Origin: Halalkalibacter oceani
GTDB lineage: Bacteria; Bacillota; Bacilli; Bacillales; Bacillaceae_D
Assembly (NCBI RefSeq): GCF_023715705.1
Contig: NZ_JAMBOS010000001.1
Span: forward strand, 62,001 to 126,000
Reading direction: 5' to 3'
DNA length: 64,000 nucleotides
A model generated the notes under the pieces. That model was not told the DNA's origin. It worked only from the letters and a program-made list of their open reading frames with translations, and ran no database searches. Positions within the stretch are counted from its first letter, which is position 1; every line of letters begins with the position of its first letter. The position numbers and the translations under genes are program-made. Shown here piece after piece: positions 50,406 to 61,894 of the stretch.

Positions 50406-50957
50406 TCAACGCAAATGACTTGGAACGCTTTTCTTCAGCTTGTCGTCAAAGTCCTCGATGCGATCGTAGAACATGATCCCGTTCAGGTGATCCAATTCAT
50501 GTTGAAAGACGATCGCTACCATGCCGCGGAGCCGTAATGTCACTTCTTCCTCGTCAAGCGTAGTCGCCTTCACGGTAATCCGCGCGTAACGCGGAACGAT
50601 TCCGGGAATGTCGCGATCAACCGATAAGCAGCCTTCGCCGTTTTCCAAATGAGTTTCCTCGACAGAATGGCTGATTACTTTCGGATTAATGATTCCCATG
50701 CTATACAGCTTATCGTTCTCGTCAGTCACATGGACGGCAAACATTCTTTTGGAGATGCCGATTTGCGGAGCAGCCAGTCCAACCCCCGGTCTAAGCGCGT
50801 ATTTTTCAGCGATCTCGGGATCCTGGCTGTTTATGACAAACTCAAGCATCTTTTGCAAAGTCGCTTTGTCATCTTCACTGAGTGGTAGGGAGACCTCCTC
50901 GGCCACTTGCCGCAAGACCGGATCACCTTCGCGTACAATATCTTTCATTGTTAACAT
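50406..50957 (-). CDS. def: Peptide deformylase (DefB/YkrB)
   Basis: A 183-residue metalloenzyme that removes the formyl group from nascent proteins. All three motifs are present: GVGLAAPQIG, EGCLSV (Cys metal ligand) and HELDHLNG (HExxH). It is a long type II deformylase, as typical for bacilli. ATG 50957 was chosen with AAAGGAG at about 12 bases; a TTG three codons earlier is closer to it. It is the ykrB position between ykrA and ykyA. Confidence 0.95.
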   Translation of the reverse strand: MLTMKDIVREGDPVLRQVAEEVSLPLSEDDKATLQKMLEFVINSQDPEIAEKYALRPGVGLAAPQIGISKRMFAVHVTDENDKLYSMGIINPKVISHSVEETHLENGEGCLSVDRDIPGIVPRYARITVKATTLDEEEVTLRLRGMVAIVFQHELDHLNGIMFYDRIEDFDDKLKKSVPSHLR

Positions 50958-51203
50958 TCTACTCAATCACTCCTTTACCCTTACCACATACTTTATGTAC
51001 ATTTTCAAGAAAGATCAAGACTTTTGCGGTCAAATAAAGAAGCAATCTCATCCGGTAAGCGACGCTTGGCAACGGGCTGTCCAAAAAAGGAATAAAAGAG
51101 GGCAGCGGTTCGGTCCTGCGCAAAGCCGGACGGAAAGGAAAAACGCTTTCCATCCGGTTTTGAAACGATAGCGCAGACTTCACCCGCTGCTTCGTGCGGT
51201 TAT

Positions 51204-51395
51204 TTAGCAATGACCGAAACGGGAAGCTCCTACAATGATAAGCAGGATGAAAAGCACGACGATTAAAGCGAAACCTCTACCGTAACCGCAACCGCCGCCG
51301 CCGCCAAAACCTGGTCCATAGCCTGCGCCTGCTACTGGAGCGCCATATCCATATCCGCAAGGATCGTAACAACAATTTCCACCGTATCCGTACAT
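51204..51395 (-). CDS. YjcZ-family sporulation-associated microprotein
   Basis: A 63-residue protein. The N-terminus is rich in Gly, Tyr and Cys ([33 protein letters not shown]). A single membrane helix [18 protein letters not shown] ends it, the YjcZ signature. Relatives are associated with spores. AAGGAGGAAT precedes the ATG. It is monocistronic and supports a spore-forming host. Confidence 0.88.
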   Translation of the reverse strand: MYGYGGNCCYDPCGYGYGAPVAGAGYGPGFGGGGGCGYGRGFALIVVLFILLIIVGASRFGHC

Positions 51396-51674
51396 TCTAC
51401 ATTCCTCCTTTTTGATAACACCGCATTTGCCTGCGATTCACTAACTACAATATGCATTTTCACTAAGGACGGTTGGATGAATGCCTATATTTATTAAAAA
51501 CAATTGGTCTTTCACATTTTATTTTGTGGACAAGCACATATTGAAAAAAGGGCGATCATATACTAGAAATAATTAGGACAAGAAATCAGGAAAAGGGTAT
51601 TGTCAATTGCTGCTGATTGATTTAGTGTAGTGGGGTGGGAAACTGGGTATAGAGAAAAGAAGATAGGGGGAAGA

Positions 51675-52328
51675 ATGGTGAAGGATCGAAAATGGGTAAT
51701 CGTACTCGCCTTGACCGCCGCGCTGCTGAGCGGATGTGGAGAAAAACCAACCGAGACCGTTTACCAGCACCTGGAGGCGGCGGTGGAGTTGGAAGCACCT
51801 TTTGAAGAGCAGCAGGAGCCTCTTCAGGCAGCAGAGGTGAAGGAAAATGAATTATTTGAAGACATTATCGCCCTCGGTATCAGCGATATGGAGAAAATTA
51901 CCGAGCTGGCAGATGAAGCGCTGGCTTCGATTGACTCCCGCCTGGCCATGATTGAAACAGAAAAAGAAAGCATTGAACGAAGCTATGCTGAATTTGAGTT
52001 AATCAAACCGGTTCAGGACGAGATGGAAGACGAACAGCTCAGCAGCCTGCTGGAAGAATTAATCGTGGCGATGGACAATCGATATGAGCATTATCAAAAG
52101 CTTTATGAGGCCTATGTCACGGCAGCAAAAGAGGATGAAGCGCTTTTTACAATGCTGAAGCAGGAAGATCTGACGATGGAAGAACTCCAGGCGCAGATTG
52201 ATGGTGTGAATGCCTCGTATGAAGTTGTTGCAAAGGAAAAAGAACAGTTTAATCAGTACACAGACGAATACAATGAGAAGAAAAGACTTTTTTATGAAAC
52301 AGCTGATCTCGAAGTGCGGTTTGAATAA
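51675..52328 (+). CDS. ykyA: YkyA-like cell-wall-binding lipoprotein
   Basis: A 217-residue protein. Its lipoprotein signal has lipobox LLSGC (Cys21). The mature part is a long acidic helical bundle (EDIIALGISDMEKITELADEA, ESIERSYAEFELIKP). The family is a putative cell-wall-binding lipoprotein of unknown function. The position directly before pdhA matches ykyA in B. subtilis. ATG 51675 has GGGGGAAG upstream. It is not clear whether it is co-transcribed with pdh, given the 458-base gap. Confidence 0.8.
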   Translation: MVKDRKWVIVLALTAALLSGCGEKPTETVYQHLEAAVELEAPFEEQQEPLQAAEVKENELFEDIIALGISDMEKITELADEALASIDSRLAMIETEKESIERSYAEFELIKPVQDEMEDEQLSSLLEELIVAMDNRYEHYQKLYEAYVTAAKEDEALFTMLKQEDLTMEELQAQIDGVNASYEVVAKEKEQFNQYTDEYNEKKRLFYETADLEVRFE

Positions 52329-53872
<1,544 letters not shown>

Positions 53873-53875
53873 CCA

Positions 53876-54853
53876 ATGGCGCAAATGACGATGATTCAAG
53901 CCATTACAGATGCAATGCGTAATGAGCTGAAGAATAATGAAGATGTACTCGTATTTGGAGAAGATGTTGGGAAAAACGGTGGTGTATTCCGGGCAACGGA
54001 GGGGCTGCAAAAAGAATTCGGTGAAGATCGTGTTTTTGATACACCGCTTGCTGAATCAGGGATTGGCGGTCTGGCGATCGGACTCGGCTTAACAGGCTTC
54101 CGTCCGGTCATGGAAATCCAGTTTTTCGGCTTCGTTTTCGAAGTGTTCGATTCTGTTGCCGGCCAGATGAACCGTCTTCGTTACCGTACCGGCGGAAAAC
54201 AATATGCGCCGATTACGGTCCGCTCTCCTTTTGGCGGCGGGGTAAAAACACCTGAAATGCACGCTGACAGCTTGGAAGGGCTAATGGCACAGACACCTGG
54301 TTTAAAGGTGGTCATCCCTTCGACTCCATATGATGCAAAAGGGCTTCTCATTTCAGCGATCCGTGATAATGATCCGGTCGTCTACCTTGAGCATATGAAG
54401 CTGTATCGTTCTTTCCGCGGCGAAGTGCCTGAAGAAGAATATACAATCCCGCTTGGAAAAGCAGATGTGAAAAGAGAAGGAAAAGATTTAACTATTGTTA
54501 CATACGGGGCAATGGTTCACGCTTCTCTGAAAGCAGCGGAAGAGCTTGAAAAGGAAAACATTGACGTTGAAGTGATCGACCTTCGGACAATTAGTCCGCT
54601 CGACATTGATACGATTATTGAATCAGTCAACAAGACAAACCGGGCGATTGTCGTCCAGGAGGCGCAGAAGCAGGCTGGAATCGCGGCAAATGTTGTTGCC
54701 GAGATTACAGAACGGGCGATCTTAAGCCTGGAAGCACCTGTGCTTCGCGTGGCGGCGCCTGATACGATCTATCCTTTTGCCGCTGCGGAGGATGACTGGA
54801 TTCCTGATTATAACGGAATTATTGAAACAGCAAAAAAAGTAATTGAATTTTAA
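53876..54853 (+). CDS. pdhB: Pyruvate dehydrogenase E1 component, beta subunit
   Basis: A 325-residue transketolase-type subunit: the N-terminus [20 protein letters not shown], the [19 protein letters not shown] loop, [18 protein letters not shown] and the C-terminal [13 protein letters not shown] and RVAAPDT segments. It starts 3 bases after pdhA. A 282-base gap with a hairpin separates it from pdhC, longer than the other spacings in the operon. Confidence 0.96.
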   Translation: MAQMTMIQAITDAMRNELKNNEDVLVFGEDVGKNGGVFRATEGLQKEFGEDRVFDTPLAESGIGGLAIGLGLTGFRPVMEIQFFGFVFEVFDSVAGQMNRLRYRTGGKQYAPITVRSPFGGGVKTPEMHADSLEGLMAQTPGLKVVIPSTPYDAKGLLISAIRDNDPVVYLEHMKLYRSFRGEVPEEEYTIPLGKADVKREGKDLTIVTYGAMVHASLKAAEELEKENIDVEVIDLRTISPLDIDTIIESVNKTNRAIVVQEAQKQAGIAANVVAEITERAILSLEAPVLRVAAPDTIYPFAAAEDDWIPDYNGIIETAKKVIEF

Positions 54854-54905
54854 ACAATAGATAAGCCTATACAAGAAGGTCTTACAGGTAAAAAAAAGAA
54901 GAGAG

Positions 54906-54940
54906 GCCTCATCAAATGGACATGTCCACGTTGATGAGGC
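54906..54940 (+). other. Hairpin in the pdhB-pdhC gap
   Basis: GCCTCATCAA and TTGATGAGGC pair perfectly, enclosing TGGACATGTCCA, itself a palindrome. It has no T-run. It may act as a processing or stability element, or mark an internal promoter region as known for pdhC in B. subtilis. Confidence 0.55.
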
Positions 54941-55135
54941 GATGAAGCAGCGTGCAGAACGAGCCGCTGTCTTTCATTTAAGGAAGGGAAAGAAGTGATT
55001 TTGGAAAATCGCTCGCGGATGCGGCAGACCGGTTCGTTACCTGTCGTCTTTTTAGAAAGCGTACGGCGGCTTTTCTTAATGAACCTGTGAAGGGTTTTGG
55101 TTTTAGAAATTAGGCAGAAAAAGGAGGCACCTCTA

Positions 55136-56434
55136 GTGGCGTATGAATTTAAGTTACCGGATATCGGCGAAGGTATTCACGAAGGTGAAGTTGTAAAATG
55201 GTTCATTAAAGCAGGAGACGAAATTAAAGAAGACGATATTCTTCTTGAGGTACAAAACGATAAAGCGGTGGTAGAAATCCCATCTCCTGTTGACGGGAAA
55301 ATTTTAGACGTTAAAGTAGAAGAGGGAACAGTTTGTGTTGTTGGCGATGTGCTCGTGACAATCGATACTGGGGAAGAAAGCCCTGCTGAAGAAGAAAGCG
55401 CTCCGGCTGGTGACAAAGCAGAAACGAAAGCGGAAGAACCGGCGGAAAAGAAAGAAGCAGAAGCAGCAAGCTCAAAAGAACCAGCTGAAGTTGCAGATGA
55501 TGATGAGACGCGTGTCATTGCCATGCCATCTGTTCGCAAGTACGCTCGCGAAAAAGGTGTGAACATCAAGAAGGTAAACGGCACAGGAAAGAATAATCGC
55601 GTATTAAAAGAAGATATTGATTCTTTCTTAGAAGGTGGATCAAGCCAAGAAAAAGCAGAAGCACCGACGACAACGGATGAGGCGGCTGCCGCTGCTCCTA
55701 AGAAAGCAGAGCCGCAAGCTATTCCTGCCGGTGAGCTTGAAGAGCGCGTACCGCTAAAAGGAATCCGCAAAGCGATTGCCAAAGCAATGGTGAACTCGAA
55801 GCAGACGGCTCCGCATGTGACTCATATGGATGAAGTCGACGTCACCGCTTTAGTTGCTCACCGTAAGGAGTATAAGCAAATTGCCGCTGATCAGGGCACG
55901 AAGCTGACATATCTCCCTTATGTTGTTAAAGCGCTAACGTCTGCTCTGCGCAAGTACCCAACGTTAAATGCCTCAATTGATGATGCGAATGAAGAAATCG
56001 TCTACAAGAAGTATTTCAATATTGGAATTGCCGCGGATACAGACCAGGGTCTTGTTGTTCCTGTCATTAAAGATGCTGATCGGAAGTCAATTTTTGTTTT
56101 GGCAGATGAAATCAATGAATTGGCAGTCAAGGCTCGTGATGGCAAGTTAAGCAGCAATGATATGAAGGGCGGCTCTTGCACGATTTCCAACCTTGGTTCG
56201 GCTCGTGGTCAATGGTTTACGCCAATCATTAACCACCCGGAAGTAGCGATTCTTGGAATTGGACGTATCGAGGAAAAGCCGGTCGTGAAAAACGGAGAGA
56301 TCGTTGCTGCGCCGGTATTGGCTCTATCAATTAGCTATGATCACCGTCTGATTGATGGCGTTACAGCTCAGAATGCACTTAACCACGTGAAGCGTCTATT
56401 AAATGATCCACAATTACTATTAATGGAGGGGTAA
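55136..56434 (+). CDS. pdhC: Dihydrolipoamide acetyltransferase (E2)
   Basis: A 432-residue core subunit. One N-terminal lipoyl domain (about 1-78; lipoylated lysine in [14 protein letters not shown]), an Ala/Glu/Pro-rich linker, the E1/E3-binding domain (about 130-168; [18 protein letters not shown]), a second linker and the catalytic domain (about 205-432) with [12 protein letters not shown] (active-site His). GTG 55136 was chosen because AAGGAGG lies upstream and the protein then begins [13 protein letters not shown]. Confidence 0.95.
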   Translation: MAYEFKLPDIGEGIHEGEVVKWFIKAGDEIKEDDILLEVQNDKAVVEIPSPVDGKILDVKVEEGTVCVVGDVLVTIDTGEESPAEEESAPAGDKAETKAEEPAEKKEAEAASSKEPAEVADDDETRVIAMPSVRKYAREKGVNIKKVNGTGKNNRVLKEDIDSFLEGGSSQEKAEAPTTTDEAAAAAPKKAEPQAIPAGELEERVPLKGIRKAIAKAMVNSKQTAPHVTHMDEVDVTALVAHRKEYKQIAADQGTKLTYLPYVVKALTSALRKYPTLNASIDDANEEIVYKKYFNIGIAADTDQGLVVPVIKDADRKSIFVLADEINELAVKARDGKLSSNDMKGGSCTISNLGSARGQWFTPIINHPEVAILGIGRIEEKPVVKNGEIVAAPVLALSISYDHRLIDGVTAQNALNHVKRLLNDPQLLLMEG

Positions 56435-56436
56435 AC

Positions 56437-57846
56437 ATGGTTGTTGGAGATTTCGCAAATGAAGTAGACACACTTGTCATCGGTTCAGGTCCCGGGGGAT
56501 ATGTTGCTGCGATCCGCGCAGCACAGCTCGGGCAAAAAGTAACGATTGTTGAAAAAGGAGAAATGGGTGGTGTCTGCTTAAACGTTGGTTGTATTCCTTC
56601 AAAAGCACTCATCACAGCCGGACACCGTTACCATCAGGCGAAACATTCTGATGATATGGGGATCGTTGCTGAAAACGTCGCGCTCAATTTTGAAAAGGTT
56701 CAGGAATGGAAAGGGTCTGTCGTAAAGAAATTAACAGGCGGAGTTGAAGGCCTTCTTAAAGGAAACAAAGTTGAGATCGTACGCGGAGAAGCTTATTTTG
56801 CTTCTGCAAACTCTGTTCGTGTGATGGATGAGAAAAGTGCGCAAACGTACAATTTCAAAAATTGTATTATCGCGACTGGCTCCCGTCCAATCGAGATCCC
56901 TGGGTTTAAATATTCAGAGCGTGTTATTAACTCAACCGGCGCGTTGGCACTGAAAGAAGTACCAAAGAAATTGGTCGTCATCGGCGGCGGATACATCGGC
57001 ATTGAGCTTACAGGCGCTTATTCCAATATGGGAACGGAAGTCGTCGTGCTTGAAGGAACAAAGCAAATTCTTGGCGGTTTTGAAAAGCAAATGGCGAAGC
57101 TTGTTGAGCGCCGCTTAAAGAAAAATGGCGTTGACTTCAAAATGGAAGCGATGGCGAAAAGTGTGGAAGAAACGGAAAACGGCGTAAAGGTTACGGCCGA
57201 AGTAAAAGGCGCGGAAGAAGTATTTGAAGCAGACTATGTGCTCGTAACAGTTGGCCGTAAGCCGAACACGGACGAAATCGGCCTTGAGCAGATCGGTGTT
57301 GAGCTTGACGAACGTGGCATCATTAAGGTGGATAAGCAGTGTCGCACGAGCGTCAGCAACATTTATGCGATCGGCGACATCGTCCCTGGACCGCCTTTGG
57401 CTCATAAAGCTTCCTACGAAGGAAAAGTAGCTGCTGAAGCGATTGCCGGAGAAAAAGCGGAAGTGGATTATCTTGCGATTCCTGCTGTTGTCTTCTCTGA
57501 GCCTGAATTGGCGACAGTCGGCTACAACGAAAAAGAAGCGAAGGATGCCGGGTATGATGTCATTGCAGCGAAATTCCCATTTGCTGCAAATGGACGTGCT
57601 CTATCGTTAAATGATGCGGACGGCTTTATGAAGCTGATTACGCGTAAGGATGATGGCTTGGTCATCGGGGCGCAAATAGCCGGTCCGAATGCATCTGATA
57701 TGATTGCTGAGCTTGGCCTTGCAATTGAAACAGGCATGACCGCTGAAGATATTGCACTTACGATCCATGCGCACCCAACATTAGGAGAAATCACGATGGA
57801 AGCGGCTGAAGTAGCGCTTGGTACGCCGATTCATATTGTGAAGTAA
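56437..57846 (+). CDS. pdhD: Dihydrolipoamide dehydrogenase (E3)
   Basis: A 469-residue FAD enzyme that reoxidises lipoamide with NAD. The FAD site is [20 protein letters not shown], the redox disulfide [15 protein letters not shown], the NAD site [12 protein letters not shown], and the C-terminal base HAHPTLGEI. The start is 2 bases after the pdhC stop with GGAGGGG. It probably also serves other 2-oxoacid dehydrogenases. Confidence 0.97.
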   Translation: MVVGDFANEVDTLVIGSGPGGYVAAIRAAQLGQKVTIVEKGEMGGVCLNVGCIPSKALITAGHRYHQAKHSDDMGIVAENVALNFEKVQEWKGSVVKKLTGGVEGLLKGNKVEIVRGEAYFASANSVRVMDEKSAQTYNFKNCIIATGSRPIEIPGFKYSERVINSTGALALKEVPKKLVVIGGGYIGIELTGAYSNMGTEVVVLEGTKQILGGFEKQMAKLVERRLKKNGVDFKMEAMAKSVEETENGVKVTAEVKGAEEVFEADYVLVTVGRKPNTDEIGLEQIGVELDERGIIKVDKQCRTSVSNIYAIGDIVPGPPLAHKASYEGKVAAEAIAGEKAEVDYLAIPAVVFSEPELATVGYNEKEAKDAGYDVIAAKFPFAANGRALSLNDADGFMKLITRKDDGLVIGAQIAGPNASDMIAELGLAIETGMTAEDIALTIHAHPTLGEITMEAAEVALGTPIHIVK

Positions 57847-57862
57847 GATTCTCGTTTACTAG

Positions 57863-57900
57863 CTGTCTGACAGGGCTTCCTGTCAGGCAGTTTTTGTTTT
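57863..57900 (+). terminator. Terminator of the pdh operon
   Basis: CTGTCTGACAGG and CCTGTCAGGCAG with a four-base loop, then TTTTTG. Confidence 0.85.
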
Positions 57901-57914
57901 TTTACAAAACACAG

Positions 57915-57943
57915 TTGACAACTAGGAATAATATGAATAAGAT
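57915..57943 (+). promoter_or_regulatory. SigA promoter downstream of pdh
   Basis: Consensus TTGACA (57915-57920), 17-base spacer, TAAGAT (57938-57943). It is followed within 40 bases by a complete terminator. Confidence 0.6.
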
Positions 57944-57977
57944 AAAGAAAAGAAATGGTAGCTGATCAGATAACTGA

Positions 57978-58018
57978 AGGCTGCAGTCCGGAATACGTTT
58001 CGGGCTGCAGCCTTTTTT
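57978..58018 (+). terminator. Terminator/attenuator before the 98-aa gene
   Basis: AGGCTGCAGTCCG and CGGGCTGCAGCCT, then TTTTTT. It lies between a promoter and the next start codon, so it is either an attenuator or the end of a transcript of roughly 65-70 bases. Confidence 0.75.
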
Positions 58019-58041
58019 GCAGGAAACGGGGAGGGAGTAAG

Positions 58042-58338
58042 ATGGTTGATTCGATAAAACAGCTGCTTGCACATGCCGCAAAACCGACAGGTGAACCGCC
58101 GATAACATTGTTGTTGTCGAACCGTTTTATGAAGATGCATACCAGTTATTCTTCCTGGCAGGAGCTTTCCCGGGATCTTGGGGTCAGCACGATTTGCGAA
58201 GACGAACTGGAAAAGGCGATTGCTGCCCACAACCATTTACACAGTAAAATTGGTTTTACAAATTGGAATGAGATGAAATGTAAAGCTGTTGACTGCTATT
58301 ATGAGGAAAGACCATTTGGTATTGTTCCCCATTTTTAG
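58042..58338 (+). CDS. Hypothetical protein (98 aa)
   Basis: GGGAGGGAG precedes the ATG. The protein is soluble. SYSSWQELSRDLGVSTICE and FTNWNEMKCKAVDCYYEERPFG give it Cys and Trp at regular positions, but I do not recognise a family. Its leader holds a promoter and a terminator hairpin, suggesting regulated expression. A family A hairpin follows. Confidence 0.6.
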   Translation: MVDSIKQLLAHAAKPTGEPPITLLLSNRFMKMHTSYSSWQELSRDLGVSTICEDELEKAIAAHNHLHSKIGFTNWNEMKCKAVDCYYEERPFGIVPHF

Positions 58339-58398
58339 CAGGCGGAAGTTGCAGAACAAAAGAGGCTTTTAGACAACATGAACATGAAGCCATTGCTG

Positions 58399-58441
58399 AG
58401 GGGCTGGGCAGAAGGTAAAACAACCTTTTGTCCAGCCCCTT
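58399..58441 (+). terminator. Family A hairpin after the 98-aa gene
   Basis: AGGGGCTGGGCAGAAGGT pairs with ACCTTTTGTCCAGCCCCTT. It sits in a convergent gap with slp. Confidence 0.7.
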
Positions 58442-58453
58442 GTTGGTAAGGCA

Positions 58454-58879
58454 TTAAGAAAGCGAGGAATGAAAGCTGTAGCTGACATCCCCCTGAAGTT
58501 GATAAATCTGAATCAAATGTGCTAAAATTTCGTCTTTTGAGAAGATGCCTTCCATTCTTAAATTTTCTGTATCACCAGTTAAGACAAGCATTGTCGGAAA
58601 TTGTTCAATGTTAAAATAACGAATAAGGTCCCGCTCTGAGGCGTCGACGATCATAAAGAAGGGCGTATCAGCGGAATCAGATGAATAGATTCGCTGAACT
58701 TCAAGCAAAGCATCATAATAACTGCTTTCATTTTGCAGCGTCGATGAGTCAGAAAAAAGCACTGTTACTGTCTCATCAGGTGGCTGCTGCAAGGGGTTTT
58801 CAGAGCTTGAAGCCGATGATACACAAGCGTTTAAAAACAAGCAAGAGCCTACAATCATCATTCCGACGTACTTGTTCAT
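58454..58879 (-). CDS. Slp-like small lipoprotein with thioredoxin-like segment
   Basis: A 141-residue protein. The lipoprotein signal has lipobox FLNAC (Cys19). The mature part contains TPFFMIVDASERDLIRYFNI and EQFPTMLVLTG, which resemble a thioredoxin fold with cis-proline but lack a CxxC. The position after pdhD matches slp (small peptidoglycan-associated lipoprotein) of B. subtilis, here on the opposite strand. ATG 58879 has AAGGAAGTGG upstream; GTG 58888 overlaps it. Confidence 0.65.
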   Translation of the reverse strand: MNKYVGMMIVGSCLFLNACVSSASSSENPLQQPPDETVTVLFSDSSTLQNESSYYDALLEVQRIYSSDSADTPFFMIVDASERDLIRYFNIEQFPTMLVLTGDTENLRMEGIFSKDEILAHLIQIYQLQGDVSYSFHSSLS

Positions 58880-58988
58880 CGATACCACTTCCTTAATAAA
58901 AGTCCATCTAGCTTATGGAACTTTATTTTAGCACGCATTAAATACAAATGGACGGGCGGTAACAGAAATGTAATCAAATAGAAATAAA

Positions 58989-59030
58989 GGGTGTGTCAAA
59001 AGGCTTGGTTTTCCTTGTGACACACCCTGC
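58989..59030. terminator. Family A-type hairpin after the BCCT gene
   Basis: GGGTGTGTCAAAAGG and CCTTGTGACACACCC, with a T-rich flank. It lies downstream of the BCCT gene on the reverse strand. Confidence 0.65.
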
Positions 59031-59031
59031 T

Positions 59032-60645
59032 TTATTTTCTTTTTTCATCGGCTTTAAGCTTCTTGAAGGCAAGCTTTTCTTCTTTTAATTTCTCCCGTTC
59101 CTGTTTCAGTTCCAGTCTTTCCTGGCGAATCCTTTCTTTTTCAGTTGCCAGGGTCGGCTTTTCGGACCGCAGGGCTTTCATCAGGGAGATCACCATCAGG
59201 ATCATGATGATCGTAAACGGCAGCGCGGCAATAATCGCCGCTGTTTGCAGTGCTTCAAGTCCCTGCTCCGAGGATAACAGCACGGCGGCTGTAGCAGAAA
59301 TGATCAGCCCCCAAATAAATTTAACCGAGTTAGGCGGGTTTAAACTTCCATTTGTGGTTTGCATCCCTAACACAACGGTGGCTGAATCGGCCGATGTGAC
59401 GAAAAAGGAGGCAATTAAAAAGACAGCAATGATCGACAGGAAGAAGCCGAGCGGAAATTGCTCTAATACGGCGAATAAGGCCACTTCCATACCGAAATCA
59501 TTCATGGAAGACATGATGTTCGCTGTTCCCTCACGTTGAAGATAGATACCGGTCCCGCCAAAAACACTGAACCAAAAGGCGCCAAACAGAGCCGGTACGC
59601 CGAGGACGCCAAGCACAAATTCACGAATTGTCCGCCCTTTGGACACGCGGGCGATAAAGGTGCCGACAAAAGGAGCCCAAGAAATCCACCATGCCCAGTA
59701 GAAAATGGTCCAGCCTTCCACCCATGTTGTTTCCGGGTTATAAATATCGAGGCGAAAGCTCATTCCGATCAGATTTTGAATATAGCTGCCGACTCCTTGC
59801 GTGAAGACACCCATAATATAGCTGGTCGGTCCGAACAAAAGGACGAACAAAAGCAGCAATATAGCTAGGTAGACATTTGTTTTACTCAGGATGCGAATCC
59901 CTTTGTTCAATCCTGTTTGCGCAGAAATCATGAACAGGACGGTGACGACGGCGATCACGATCAGCTGCAGCATCGTGCCGTTTATTGTTGCCAGACCAGG
60001 TGTCAAATAAGAGAGACCGGCTGAGATTTGGGCAGCGCCAAAGCCGAGCGAGGTGGCGACCCCGAAAATAGTGGCAAAGACGACAAGGACATTGATCGCG
60101 ATGCCAAGACCGCCTCTGGTCTGTTCGCCAAGCAATGGCTCAAGCACACTGCTCATCAAACCGGAAGATTCTTTCCGGAATTTAAAATAGGCAAGGGCCA
60201 AAGCAACGACGGAATAAATCGCCCATGGGTGTAGCCCCCAATGAAAAATCGAATAGCGCATCGCTTCTCCGGCAGCAAGGTTTGATTCCGGAGCGGCAGA
60301 TGGCGGTTCAAAAAAATGATACAGCGGTTCGGCGACTCCCCAGAAAACCAGTCCGATTCCCATCCCGGCGGTAAAGAGAAAGGCAAACCAGGTCGGGAAG
60401 GAATAATCAGGCTTATCGTCGGGCTTACCAAGCTTTATTTTTCCATAAGGGCTGAAAATAAGATAAACCGAAAAAATAAGAAAGCTCGTCGCGGCAAGCA
60501 AATAAAACCAGCCGAGCTCATTTGTAATAAATCCTTGGATTGACGTCGTAATCGCATCCAGGTTAGCTGGGGCCAGCACACCCCAACTGATAAACGCCAC
60601 GGCGATTAGAACGGAAATGATAAACACAGAGGTCATTTTTCTCAC
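59032..60645 (-). CDS. BCCT-family betaine/carnitine/choline transporter (OpuD-like)
   Basis: A 537-residue secondary transporter with about 12 membrane helices. The family core GMGIGLVFWGVAEPLYHF and FFHWGLHPWAIYSVVALALAY-type segment (FHWGLHPWAIYS) are present, as is the signature WTIFYWAWWISWAPFVGTFIARVSKGR. A charged helical C-tail (ERIRQERLELKQEREKLKEE) may be the osmosensor. GTG 60645 has AAAGGTGG 9 bases upstream. It takes up compatible solutes such as glycine betaine at high osmolarity. Confidence 0.92.
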   Translation of the reverse strand: MRKMTSVFIISVLIAVAFISWGVLAPANLDAITTSIQGFITNELGWFYLLAATSFLIFSVYLIFSPYGKIKLGKPDDKPDYSFPTWFAFLFTAGMGIGLVFWGVAEPLYHFFEPPSAAPESNLAAGEAMRYSIFHWGLHPWAIYSVVALALAYFKFRKESSGLMSSVLEPLLGEQTRGGLGIAINVLVVFATIFGVATSLGFGAAQISAGLSYLTPGLATINGTMLQLIVIAVVTVLFMISAQTGLNKGIRILSKTNVYLAILLLLFVLLFGPTSYIMGVFTQGVGSYIQNLIGMSFRLDIYNPETTWVEGWTIFYWAWWISWAPFVGTFIARVSKGRTIREFVLGVLGVPALFGAFWFSVFGGTGIYLQREGTANIMSSMNDFGMEVALFAVLEQFPLGFFLSIIAVFLIASFFVTSADSATVVLGMQTTNGSLNPPNSVKFIWGLIISATAAVLLSSEQGLEALQTAAIIAALPFTIIMILMVISLMKALRSEKPTLATEKERIRQERLELKQEREKLKEEKLAFKKLKADEKRK

Positions 60646-60719
60646 TAGACATTCCACCTTTATTTTTTTTGCACAAATTTAAACATATCATAATTAAACC
60701 AAGGAAAACAATTGATCTG

Positions 60720-61775
60720 CTAAAACAGGGAATTAGCCTTGGTAAAGATATAGGAGGGATACCTAGTTTCCTGCAGCGAAAAGCGATGCTCATCTGTCGT
60801 GATCAGTGACAGCTCCTGAAGCACCGTATTAACGGAAAGCAGCTCGTGACAAAGCTGGGAAACGAAGCAGTTTTGCCGGGCCTGTTTTTCACTTAGCTGC
60901 TTGATCACGTTGTGCGTGCTAAGGTGGGCGGTTGTCAGCTGATGATAATGATCGTGCATGACCTCGCGAACTGATGAAACAGAGCGTTGAATCTTTTCCT
61001 TTTCCTCCTGAGAAATTGGCCGGTTAACACGTAAATGATACATTTTGCCAAAATGAATCAAGAGCAGCTGCAAGTAATCGAGCTTTTTCTGCAAATAATC
61101 AAATGAGCGTCGCTCAAATGCGGTTGAGCGGCGGTATTTCCATTCATCATGCTGAAAGCGGGCGAGCTGATAAGCCTTTGTTAATTCCCCATGCAAATAA
61201 TGATAGGAGGTAAAGCGCTGATTCAGCCCGCTTTTTTCGTGTTTTTCTTCGAGATGGATATCGACGATCTCGGCAAAATGGTCAGCGGTTTCTTTAAAAA
61301 GCTGCTCGACTTTTTGCACGAGCAACGGCCCGAATTTCGGCGGCAGAATAAAGAAATTAACGAAGCTTGACACCAATATGCCAATCGACGTTGTTGAAAT
61401 CCTTGTCAGGAAATCAATGATTAAATGGTCAGAGGCGTCGGGCAGCATCGCGACAGCGGTTAACGTGGCGACGAGTGTTCCTGTATCCAATTTCAGCTTT
61501 GAGCAAGCGATAATCGTAAACATGGCAACGAGCGCATAGGAAAGCGCGCTTTGACCGAAAAAGAAAAATGTACCGACGGCAAAGCTCGCTCCCATTGCCG
61601 CCGCCGGTAAGCGAATTAAGCCTTTCTTTAATGAATCCGCCGCAGTCGGCTCTGTCGTAACGATTGCGGTAATGACCGCAAAAGTAGGGGGAAGGAGGAG
61701 AAGATGGCAGATAAGCGCCGTACAAAAAACGGATACACCGGTTTTCAAAATTCTTCGTCCGATTAAGGCTTTCAT
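60720..61775 (-). CDS. Aromatic acid exporter (ArAE/FUSC-like, DUF939) family protein
   Basis: A 351-residue protein. The N-terminal half has about six membrane segments (CHLLLLPPTFAVITAIVTTEP, GASFAVGTFFFFGQSALSYA). The C-terminal half (from about residue 150) is a long soluble helical domain (LVQKVEQLFKETADHFAEIV). This is the YgaE/DUF939 architecture. AAAAGGGGGCG precedes the ATG. It lies upstream of the BCCT gene on the same strand with a 74-base gap. Export of aromatic acids is inferred from the family. Confidence 0.8.
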   Translation of the reverse strand: MKALIGRRILKTGVSVFCTALICHLLLLPPTFAVITAIVTTEPTAADSLKKGLIRLPAAAMGASFAVGTFFFFGQSALSYALVAMFTIIACSKLKLDTGTLVATLTAVAMLPDASDHLIIDFLTRISTTSIGILVSSFVNFFILPPKFGPLLVQKVEQLFKETADHFAEIVDIHLEEKHEKSGLNQRFTSYHYLHGELTKAYQLARFQHDEWKYRRSTAFERRSFDYLQKKLDYLQLLLIHFGKMYHLRVNRPISQEEKEKIQRSVSSVREVMHDHYHQLTTAHLSTHNVIKQLSEKQARQNCFVSQLCHELLSVNTVLQELSLITTDEHRFSLQETRYPSYIFTKANSLF

Positions 61776-61894
61776 CGAAGCGCCCCCTTTTCATACTTCT
61801 TTCTTTAGTATGGAATAAACCGTAATCGACTATTCGAGCATCTACCATCAAAGGAAGATGTTTGCTATCATGAGGTTGGAAAGGGTGTGTAAGG

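Noticed and set aside
54995-55090. 31-codon GTG-started frame between pdhB and pdhC
   Set aside because: AAGGAAGGGAAAG lies upstream, but the peptide has no recognisable feature and sits in a gap better explained as a regulatory spacer. Kept as a weak possibility only.
55177-55782. Long reverse frame (201 codons) inside pdhC
   Set aside because: A shadow of the repetitive Ala/Glu linker codons of E2, with low-complexity Ser/Ala/Phe composition.
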